This document shows, piece by piece, positions 8,775 to 15,571 of a stretch of 64,000 nt of DNA. The translations under genes were made by a program, and so were the position numbers. How positions within the stretch are numbered: position 1 is the stretch's first letter; each line of letters opens with the position of its first letter. Source of the stretch: Bacteroidia bacterium (lineage in GTDB: Bacteria; Bacteroidota; Bacteroidia; B-17B0; Aurantibacillaceae); assembly GCA_026414605.1 (NCBI GenBank), contig JAOAIP010000034.1:1-64000 (forward strand), in the 5' to 3' direction. Below the pieces are notes generated by a model. That model did no database searches, had not been told where the DNA came from, and worked only from the letters and a program-made list of their open reading frames with translations.

Positions 8775-8849
8775 ATGACTAACGAAGGCGAGGCAGTGCC
8801 GGCGGTTCGCTTCGCTCACCGCCGCCCTCCGCATCCCTCACGCAAATTT

Positions 8850-8987
8850 TAGTCAAAAGTTAAAAGTCAAAAGTTGAAAGTAATTATCCTTAAAATTTTA
8901 GTCAAAAGTTAACAAAAACATTATTCTTTATCACTTTCCACTTTCTACTTTCCACTTTTTACTTTCAACTTTCTACTTTCTACTTTT
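8850..8987. repeat. Inverted pair of heptanucleotide repeat tracts
   Basis: The left arm (8850-8911) reads GTCAAAA, GTTAAAA, GTCAAAA, GTTGAAA, then a second short run; the right arm (8931-8987) is the reverse orientation, ACTTTCC, ACTTTCT, ACTTTCC and so on. Each has a 7-base period. The arms can pair imperfectly into a long AT-rich hairpin. The pair directly follows mosaic element copy 1 and precedes the four-helix-bundle gene, filling the rest of a 550-bp gap. Confidence 0.85.
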
Positions 8988-8998
8988 ATATTAAAAGT

Positions 8999-9343
8999 TC
9001 ATAATGTCTTTATTAGACCAGAAATAAGTTTTGAAATTTCTAATGTTAATTGCATTAATGTATTAAAAGCACTTTCAGTAATTTTATTAAGTTCTTTTGC
9101 TAAATATAACATAGACCGAACTTCTCCACAAGAACCTTTAGCAACATATAGAAAGTATCTAAACTCATCATTCGTTCTTCTTTCAAAACCTTCGGCTATA
9201 TTATTCATTATAGATACAGCCGATCGTTGAATTTGATCTTTAAATCCAAAATCTTTACTTTCAGAAAATTCAGTATAAATACTGACCGCTAAATCCTTTG
9301 CTTTTTGCCAAGCAATGATATCTTCAAATCTCTGTATTTTCAT
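8999..9343 (-). CDS. Four-helix-bundle protein (23S rRNA intervening-sequence protein family)
   Basis: Protein of 114 residues. It shows the family signature: F..I.AWQKAKDLA at the N terminus, FGFKDQIQRSAVSIMNNIAEGFER in the middle, and EF..FL.VAKGSCGEVRS after it. Founding members are encoded inside 23S rRNA intervening sequences; free-standing copies are frequent in Bacteroidota and of unknown function. The ATG at 9343 is preferred over an upstream TTG. The gene is flanked on both sides by heptanucleotide tracts. Confidence 0.9.
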   Translation of the reverse strand: MKIQRFEDIIAWQKAKDLAVSIYTEFSESKDFGFKDQIQRSAVSIMNNIAEGFERRTNDEFRYFLYVAKGSCGEVRSMLYLAKELNKITESAFNTLMQLTLEISKLISGLIKTL

Positions 9344-9353
9344 ATTCTTCAAA

Positions 9354-9411
9354 TTTAACTTTCCACTTTTAACTTTCTACTTTCCACTTTCAACTTTTTA
9401 CTTTCTACTCA
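9354..9411 (-). repeat. Heptanucleotide repeat tract upstream of the four-helix-bundle gene
   Basis: About eight consecutive ACTTTnn units with a 7-base period and varying last two bases lie immediately 5' of the minus-strand four-helix-bundle gene. Together with 8931-8987 they bracket that gene in the same orientation. Confidence 0.85.
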
Positions 9412-9429
9412 AAATTGCGTAAGCAAAAA

Positions 9430-9834
9430 TCACTCTAACAGCACTCTATCTTTCCCATCAAAATACGGCGATTGTATGCTTATCACTTTAAGGGGTTTTT
9501 TAGATGTTGTAATAACTTTATGCGGTGTATTTTTAGGAATGAATACAATGTCATTTTTTTGAATAATAAATTCTTTATCCCCTAACTTCATCTTTCCTTC
9601 ACCTTCTAATACTACTACAAATTCAGAGTGATGTAAATGCTTATGCAGTTTGACTTCTTTTTTAATGATTATCACAAAGCCCGAACTCAAAGAATCGCCT
9701 GCTATGGATTTTACATAGATATTATCAGATGGACTTGCTTTTCCAATAGTATCGGCATTAGTGTGTGTTTGAGCAAATACTTTTAATCCCATCATTACAC
9801 ACATTGCTATTGTTACAAATATCCGTGTTTTCAT
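9430..9834 (-). CDS. Exported cupin-domain protein
   Basis: Protein of 134 residues from the ATG at 9834, chosen because it gives a clean signal peptide (MKTRIFVTIAMCVMM..KVFAQ). The single cupin barrel shows motif 1 as KLHKHLHHSEFVVVLEGEGK and motif 2 as IPKNTPHKVIT, so a metal site is plausible. Periplasmic location is likely. It starts 4 bp after the TolC gene on the same strand, so the two are probably co-transcribed. Ligand or reaction unknown. Confidence 0.85.
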   Translation of the reverse strand: MKTRIFVTIAMCVMMGLKVFAQTHTNADTIGKASPSDNIYVKSIAGDSLSSGFVIIIKKEVKLHKHLHHSEFVVVLEGEGKMKLGDKEFIIQKNDIVFIPKNTPHKVITTSKKPLKVISIQSPYFDGKDRVLLE

Positions 9835-9838
9835 CGTA

Positions 9839-11254
9839 TTAAAAATTAATAGATTTTCCTGCATAGAATTCTAAAATTTTTAGTTTAAAGAACAAGTCGT
9901 ATTTGGCTTGCATTAAATTGAGTTCTGCACTAACTTTCCTATTTTTGGCAGTAGCGTATTCAAAAAAAGAAATAGCCCCTTGTTGGTATTTGCTTTCATT
10001 GACTTCATAGGATGTTTGAGCCGCATTAAAGGACTTGATACTCGCTTCGTATTTGTGCAATGCGGCTTTGGCATTTTGATATGCTTGCACGATTGTTTTA
10101 TACAAATTTTGATGGTTTAATTCCATATCATATTTGGCACTTAATACATTGAGTTGAGCATTTTTAATAGCCGTGTGCGTGCTTAAACCATTGAATAATG
10201 GAATGGTCAAACTAAATCCAAGTGTTTGATTAAAATTATCTTTGTATTGTTGTAAAAATGGCGTTTTTTCAAGTATGGGTACTTGTTGTGAATATACTAA
10301 TGGACCAAATCCAGGAATGTTACCTAAGGTATCTGTTCTTGTTTGGTATCCTATAATTCTTTGGGCTAAACCTGAATACCCTGTGGCTAACGATGCACTG
10401 ATACTAAGCGTAGGACTTCTTCTCCCCCTGTTGGCTTTTAATAGATATTCATTGGCTTTTAGTTGGTATTCTTTGCTTTTTATAGAAGGTTGTGTGTTTA
10501 CAGCCATTTTGAAGATATCATCTGCCGTATATTGATTTAATATATCCGTATTGATATTTACTTCTGGTCGTACTATTTCAATGTCTTTATCAGATGGTAG
10601 ATTGAGAATTTGCTTTAATGCTAATAAATTGAGTTCATAATTGTTTTTAGCGTTGATAACATTCAATTCATCATTAGCGAGTTGGGCTTCAATATCTTTT
10701 AAGTTAGAGGGGGCTACACTGCCTTGTTCTACTAATATCTTTGTGCGATTGTATTGTTGTTTTGTAATTTCGTATTGTGCCTGATTGACTTGTAAAATAT
10801 CTTGCGATAACAATACATTTATATAAGCCGTTGCCACATTGAGTATTAAATCATTTTTTTGTTGATTTAATAATTCCTGTGAAGATAAAGCGTGCATTTT
10901 ATTGGATAGAACGGTATTGTGTTGAGAAAGTCCTGACCAAATGGTCCATTGAGCAGATAAAAAGAAGTTTTGAGAAAGCACTTGTGTATTAGCAAAGGTA
11001 TTGGTATATCTGTCTATGGTTCGTCCGTATTGATAGAGATGATTAGCCCCTGCATTGAGAGAAGGTAAACTTTGTGCTTGAGATTGAAGAGCATTGTTTT
11101 GGGCAAGTTTTACATTAATCTCACTCATTTTGATATTTAAATTATTTTGAATAGCGATGTCTATACATTGCTGTAAATTGAGTGAATGGCTTTGCCCAAT
11201 TAAAAGAAAATAGGGTAAAGCAAATAAAAATATTAAAATGATTCGCAGCAGCAT
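9839..11254 (-). CDS. TolC family outer-membrane efflux protein
   Basis: Protein of 471 residues with a signal peptide (about 1-20). The usual duplicated alpha-barrel/beta-barrel organisation is recognisable: NLQQCIDIAIQNN at the start of the first half, PSLNAGAN, and the second-half FSLTIPLFNG. TolC proteins form the outer-membrane exit duct of tripartite pumps. No periplasmic adaptor or inner-membrane pump lies next to it, so the partner must be encoded elsewhere. The exported cupin gene follows after 4 bp. Confidence 0.93.
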   Translation of the reverse strand: MLLRIILIFLFALPYFLLIGQSHSLNLQQCIDIAIQNNLNIKMSEINVKLAQNNALQSQAQSLPSLNAGANHLYQYGRTIDRYTNTFANTQVLSQNFFLSAQWTIWSGLSQHNTVLSNKMHALSSQELLNQQKNDLILNVATAYINVLLSQDILQVNQAQYEITKQQYNRTKILVEQGSVAPSNLKDIEAQLANDELNVINAKNNYELNLLALKQILNLPSDKDIEIVRPEVNINTDILNQYTADDIFKMAVNTQPSIKSKEYQLKANEYLLKANRGRRSPTLSISASLATGYSGLAQRIIGYQTRTDTLGNIPGFGPLVYSQQVPILEKTPFLQQYKDNFNQTLGFSLTIPLFNGLSTHTAIKNAQLNVLSAKYDMELNHQNLYKTIVQAYQNAKAALHKYEASIKSFNAAQTSYEVNESKYQQGAISFFEYATAKNRKVSAELNLMQAKYDLFFKLKILEFYAGKSINF

Positions 11255-11311
11255 TGATTGTTTTAGTTTAATTTAAATTTGAGTGAGATGGAAATTTAAT
11301 TATTCATTCAT

Positions 11312-12598
11312 TTACAAACTCTTCAACACTTTTTCAAATACTTGAATAGTTCGTATTATATCTTCATTAGAATGCACATAACTTACAAACCCTACTTCGT
11401 ATCCCGAAGGTCCAAGGTAAATACCATTTCTTAAAAGTAAATGGTACATTTGTTTGAAATATTTCATACTATCAGGATCAATATCACTGGCAGTTCGTAT
11501 ATGTTCTTTTTCTGTAAATGCGATCCAAAAAATAGAACCAATATGAAATATCTTAAAGGGTAAATGTGGGGGCTTCAAATTTTGAATTTCATTCACTAAG
11601 GTGGTTGTTTTGTGTTCTAATTCGGTATAAAAATTTGGGTATTTCAAACATTCTGATAATTGAGCGTAGCCCGCCGCCATTGCTACTGGATTTCCACTCA
11701 AAGTACCGGCTTGATACATCGGACCATCAGGCGATACCATTCCCATTATTTCTTTGGATGCAGCATAAGCACCCACAGGAAATCCCCCGCCAATAATTTT
11801 TCCAAAAGTAATAATATCGGGCTTAATATTATAATACCCCGCAGCACCTGTAAATCCTACACGAAAACCACTAATCACTTCATCAAAAATCAGTAAGGAC
11901 TGATAATGTTGAGTAATACTTCTTAAAAATTGTAGATACTCTTTTCTTTGAAGTAATAAGCCATTATTAGCAGGAATGGGCTCAATAATAACAGCCGCTA
12001 TATCTTGACCATATTTTTGAAATGCCTCTTCAACAGCGTTTTCATTGTCCAGTGGCAAGACCAAGGTGTGTTGTACTACTTCTGCAGGTACGCCCGCAGA
12101 TGAAGATTGACCAAAGGTTACAAGCCCTGACCCTGCTTTTACCAACAAAGCATCTGAATGCCCGTGATAACATCCTTCAAACTTGATAATTTTATTTTTA
12201 CCAGTATAGGCACGGGCTAAACGAATAGCACTCATTACGGCTTCTGTGCCGCTGCTTACAAAGCGAATTTTTTCAATAAACGGATGATGTGATAAAATAA
12301 GTTCGGCTAAATCATTTTCTAACTTTGTAGGTGCTCCAAAGGAAGTTCCGTTTTGCATTACTTGATAAGCATATTCAATAATCGCAGGATAAGCGTGTCC
12401 TAATATCAAGGGTCCCCAACTGGCACAATAATCAATATATTCATTTTCATCCACATCATAAATTTTGGACCCTTTCCCTTTTTGAATAAATAAGGGTGTT
12501 CCGCCTACACTCTTAAATGCTCTTACAGGCGAATTTACACCACCTGGAAAATATCGTTTGGCTTTTTCAAATAATTTTTCAGATAAATGAGTTTTCAT
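11312..12598 (-). CDS. hemL: Glutamate-1-semialdehyde 2,1-aminomutase
   Basis: Protein of 428 residues, the normal length. It makes 5-aminolevulinate in the C5 route to tetrapyrroles using PLP. Recognised motifs are FPGGVNSPVRAFK near the N terminus, RFVSSGTEAVMSAIRLAR, GCYHGHSDALLVKAGSG, LIFDEVISGFRVG and the PLP-lysine segment TFGKIIGGGFPVGAYAAS. No other haem gene is adjacent. It is monocistronic or follows pyk on the same strand after 38 bp. Confidence 0.97.
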   Translation of the reverse strand: MKTHLSEKLFEKAKRYFPGGVNSPVRAFKSVGGTPLFIQKGKGSKIYDVDENEYIDYCASWGPLILGHAYPAIIEYAYQVMQNGTSFGAPTKLENDLAELILSHHPFIEKIRFVSSGTEAVMSAIRLARAYTGKNKIIKFEGCYHGHSDALLVKAGSGLVTFGQSSSAGVPAEVVQHTLVLPLDNENAVEEAFQKYGQDIAAVIIEPIPANNGLLLQRKEYLQFLRSITQHYQSLLIFDEVISGFRVGFTGAAGYYNIKPDIITFGKIIGGGFPVGAYAASKEIMGMVSPDGPMYQAGTLSGNPVAMAAGYAQLSECLKYPNFYTELEHKTTTLVNEIQNLKPPHLPFKIFHIGSIFWIAFTEKEHIRTASDIDPDSMKYFKQMYHLLLRNGIYLGPSGYEVGFVSYVHSNEDIIRTIQVFEKVLKSL

Positions 12599-12636
12599 AA
12601 AATACTTGTAATTTTATTGAACTGCTACAATTTTTA

Positions 12637-14067
12637 TTATTGAATATAACTTAATTTCAACATATTGGTTCTACCTCTTTCTTTAAGCGGCATTGATGCA
12701 ATGTTTATAACAAGATCATCGGTTTTTACTAAATGATTGTTCTTTAAAAATTCTTTCAAGTCGTTAATCGTTTGGTCAGTGCTTTCATATTTGTCATAGT
12801 AATAACCTGTTACGCCCCAAACTAAACTTAATGTTGTGAGTAAAGATCTATTTTCTGTAAATACAAAAATTCTTGCTTTGGGTCTGTGGCTCGCTAATTT
12901 GAAGGCACTGTATCCGCTATTAGTCATTGTAATAATGGCTTTTACATCGGCTTCTTTTGCTAATACACAGGCGGTATAACAAATACTATCTGTAATGTAA
13001 GTAGCCGTTTTTAATTCAGGTGCGTGATGACGATGATAAATAGCATCTAAATTTTCTACTTGTGTTATGATTTTTCGCATAATTTCAATGACTTTCACAG
13101 GATATTTTCCAACAGATGTCTCTGCACTCAGCATTACAGCGTCTGCTCCGTCCATTACAGCATTGGCTACATCGTTTACTTCCGCACGCGTGGGGGCGTA
13201 GTTTTCAATCATACTTTCCATCATTTGTGTAGCAATGATTACGGGCTTAGATGCTTTGATACATTTTTCTACAATCTTTTTTTGAATAAGCGGTACTTGT
13301 TCCATTGGCAATTCTACCCCCAGGTCTCCACGGGCTACCATCACTGCATCGGTTACATTGATGATTTGATCTATTTCTTTTAGGGCTTCAGGTTTTTCAA
13401 TTTTGGCTACAACCCTTGAACTTTTGTTTTTATTTCGTATAATTTCTTTGAGTTCTACAATATCTGTTACAGATCGTACAAAAGATAAACCAATCCAATC
13501 AAAATCGTGTTCAAGAGCAAAATCCAAGTCCCTCAAATCTTTGATAGTAAGTGATGGCAAAGAAATTTTTGTATTAGGTAGATTAACTCCTTTTTTAGAA
13601 GATAATACGCCGCCTGAAATAACTTTACATTTCACATTTTCCACCCCATCCGTTTCTATTACTTCTAATTGAATTTTTCCATCGTCTAATAGTACTTTTT
13701 CTCCTTTTTTGACATCCTTAGGAAATTGAGGATAGTTAATGTAAATTTTATGTTCATCTCCTTCACATTCTTTGGTAGTGAGAATTAGTTCAGCATTGTT
13801 TGGTAAAACAACAGAACCATTTTTAATCATTCCAATTCTAAGTTTGGGACCTTGTAAATCACCTAATATACCTACAAAAGTGCCCAGTTCTTTATTTAAT
13901 GATCGGATAGTATTGACAGTTTCTTTGATTAAATTATAATCACCGTGAGAAAAATTAATTCTACACACATCCAATCCTTCCAAAATCATTTGTTTGATCA
14001 CTTCCTTAGATTGAGTGGCAGGACCCATTGTGGCTATGATTTTTGTTCTATTAAATACTGGTTCCAT
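12637..14067 (-). CDS. pyk: Pyruvate kinase
   Basis: Protein of 476 residues, catalysing phosphoenolpyruvate plus ADP to pyruvate plus ATP. Key motifs are RTKIIATMGPA and INFSHGDY at the N terminus, FDWIGLSFVRS, KIEKPEAL with the catalytic lysine, MVARGDLGVELP for metal binding, and PTRAEVNDVANAVMDGADAVM. The C-terminal regulatory domain is intact. hemL follows after 38 bp on the same strand. Downstream glycolytic context is limited to gpmA about 12 kb away. Confidence 0.97.
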   Translation of the reverse strand: MEPVFNRTKIIATMGPATQSKEVIKQMILEGLDVCRINFSHGDYNLIKETVNTIRSLNKELGTFVGILGDLQGPKLRIGMIKNGSVVLPNNAELILTTKECEGDEHKIYINYPQFPKDVKKGEKVLLDDGKIQLEVIETDGVENVKCKVISGGVLSSKKGVNLPNTKISLPSLTIKDLRDLDFALEHDFDWIGLSFVRSVTDIVELKEIIRNKNKSSRVVAKIEKPEALKEIDQIINVTDAVMVARGDLGVELPMEQVPLIQKKIVEKCIKASKPVIIATQMMESMIENYAPTRAEVNDVANAVMDGADAVMLSAETSVGKYPVKVIEIMRKIITQVENLDAIYHRHHAPELKTATYITDSICYTACVLAKEADVKAIITMTNSGYSAFKLASHRPKARIFVFTENRSLLTTLSLVWGVTGYYYDKYESTDQTINDLKEFLKNNHLVKTDDLVINIASMPLKERGRTNMLKLSYIQ

Positions 14068-14159
14068 AAAACTTTTTTAGTGATTAATCTATTGACAGTT
14101 CATTTACTTAAAATTACAAACAAGTTCTGTTTTATTGAATTTTATTATTAATTTTATTT

Positions 14160-14384
14160 GGGCGTGCCCCTCGCTTGCCACAGCAGAATGATAACCTCTG
14201 TTTTCCATCTATTCAAATAAGTTTTTAAAGCGACAAAGAATGTCGTTCACTATTTCATCGGCTGTGGCTCGCTCGGGTCGGGCTGCTACGGGCTTCGCTA
14301 TCGCTTCGGCAATCCCTTCGCTACGCTCAGGGCAGTGCCGGCGGTTCGCTTCGCTCACCGCCGCCCTCCGCATCCCTCACGCAA
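14160..14384. repeat. GC-rich mosaic repeat element, copy 2
   Basis: Blocks 1 (14160-14186), 2 (14260-14315) and 3 (14331-14384) match those of the copy at 8489-8845 in order and orientation. The spacer between blocks 1 and 2 is unrelated AT-rich DNA here, and the spacer between 2 and 3 is only about 15 bp. The element occupies the 3' flank of the scoA gene. No credible coding frame. Confidence 0.88.
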
Positions 14385-14501
14385 CTCACCCCCCATCCCC
14401 TCTCTTTTGAAAAAGAGAGGGGCGATGCGAATAACTCTTTTTACTATTGTTCCCCCTCTCTAATTCATTTAGAGAGGGGGAAATAAAGGGGGTGAGTAAA
14501 A
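14384..14501. mobile_element. Small palindromic insert nested in mosaic element copy 2
   Basis: The segment starts ACTCACCCCCCATCCCC and ends GGGGGTGAGT, an inverted repeat at its ends, and contains two hairpins: CCCCTCTC...GAGAGGGG (14397-14422) and CCCCCTCTCTAA...TTAGAGAGGGGG (14452-14480). It is bracketed by two copies of CTCCGCATCCCTCACGC (14366-14382 and 14502-14518), the end of block 3. It has no coding capacity. Either a non-autonomous insertion or a recombination product. Confidence 0.55.
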
Positions 14502-14524
14502 CTCCGCATCCCTCACGCGAACTT

Positions 14525-14643
14525 AGTTAAAAGTTGAAAGTAAAAAGTAGAAAGTTTTCTTACTGCCAAAGTGATAATCTCCCCAATCTCACAAAAAATT
14601 ATCTCTACACTCCACTTTCCACTTTTAACTTTCAACTTTCTAC
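14525..14643. repeat. Inverted pair of heptanucleotide repeat tracts next to mosaic copy 2
   Basis: The left arm (14525-14555) reads GTTGAAA, GTAAAAA, GTAGAAA; the right arm (14610-14643) reads ACTTTCC, ACTTTTA, ACTTTCA, ACTTTCT. The 55-bp centre is non-repetitive AT-rich DNA. The arrangement mirrors the one beside mosaic copy 1. Confidence 0.82.
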
Positions 14644-14679
14644 TAATAAAAAAAAGGGTGAGTGAATTTTTAATTGAAA

Positions 14680-15402
14680 TTAAGATTCCTCATTACATTT
14701 TCTTACCGTTCTTTGTTCTATTCGTTTTTCGTATTTTTCTCCTTGGAATATTCTGTTTACAAAAATGCCAGGGGTATGAATTTGATCAGGATCTAATTCA
14801 CCTGCGGGCACCAGTATTTCTACTTCAGCAATCGTAATTTTTCCTGCCATAGCCATTAGTGGATTAAAATTGCGAGCCGTAGATCGGTAGATAAGATTTC
14901 CTGCAGTGTCTCCCTTCCACGCTTTGACTAATGCAAAGTCCGCTTCAAAAGCATATTCCAAAAGATATTCTTTTTCTTGTCCGTTGAATTTAAATGTTCG
15001 TGTTTCTTTGCCTTTGGCGACTTCCGTTCCTACGCCTGCGGGTAGATAAAGAGCAGGAATACCGTATCCTGCGGCAAGGCAACGAGTGGCTAATGTTCCT
15101 TGTGGTATTAATTCTACTTCTAATTCGCCGCTCAACATTTGTCTTTCAAACTCGTCATTTTCTCCTACATACGATGAAATCATTTTTTTAATTTGTCGTG
15201 TTTGCAAAAGCAATCCTAATCCAAAATCATCAACGCCGGCATTATTACTAATACACGTCAGATTTTTGACACCTTTGCGAACAAGGGCTGCAATTAAATT
15301 TTCGGGAATACCGCAAAGTCCAAATCCACCCACCATAAGTGTAGCCCCGTCTTGTATGTCTTTAATGGCTTCATCAGCGTTTTTTACGACTTTATTGATC
15401 AT
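14680..15402 (-). CDS. scoA: 3-oxoacid (succinyl-type) CoA-transferase subunit A
   Basis: Protein of 240 residues. It shows the alpha-subunit motifs [20 protein letters not shown] near the N terminus, the [12 protein letters not shown] segment, and GNLIYR.TARNFNP. The family transfers CoA between succinate and acetoacetate in ketone-body or short-chain acid metabolism. The catalytic glutamate resides in subunit B, which is not adjacent on either side: valS is upstream and repeats lie downstream. Subunit A appears full length, so an unlinked scoB is expected. Confidence 0.93.
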   Translation of the reverse strand: MINKVVKNADEAIKDIQDGATLMVGGFGLCGIPENLIAALVRKGVKNLTCISNNAGVDDFGLGLLLQTRQIKKMISSYVGENDEFERQMLSGELEVELIPQGTLATRCLAAGYGIPALYLPAGVGTEVAKGKETRTFKFNGQEKEYLLEYAFEADFALVKAWKGDTAGNLIYRSTARNFNPLMAMAGKITIAEVEILVPAGELDPDQIHTPGIFVNRIFQGEKYEKRIEQRTVRKCNEES

Positions 15403-15571
15403 AGTGGTTGATTTTTATTTTGAGAGCAATAATACTACATTAAATACGGATTTGCAATCTTATTTCCTGTATTCAAGGAATAGATTGAGAATGGTATTTT
15501 TTTGTTACAATCTTGAAAGCACAATTTATCATCTGCGTTCCATTCATCTCTAATTCCAATTATTTATCAAA

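Larger units (their letters stand above)
8489..8845. repeat. GC-rich mosaic repeat element, copy 1
   Basis: This GC-rich island in AT-rich DNA shares three blocks with the element at 14160-14384: block 1 at 8489-8515 (starts GGGCGTGCCCCTCGC), block 2 at 8615-8670 (starts GGCTGTGGCTCGCTCGGG) and block 3 at 8792-8845 (starts GGCAGTGCCGGCGG, ends CCCTCACGCAA). The blocks look identical or nearly so in both copies, while the spacers differ. Here the spacers hold two related palindromic units (8526-8611, 8680-8774). Open frames across it are not credible genes. Confidence 0.88.

Noticed and set aside
8850-9411. Heptanucleotide tracts as a CRISPR array
   Set aside because: The units are 7 bp with no unique spacers of 25-40 bp between conserved repeats, and no cas gene is present.
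10242-10535. + strand frame of 97 residues inside the TolC gene
   Set aside because: Fully contained in a strong TolC coding sequence on the other strand, with no recognisable domain.
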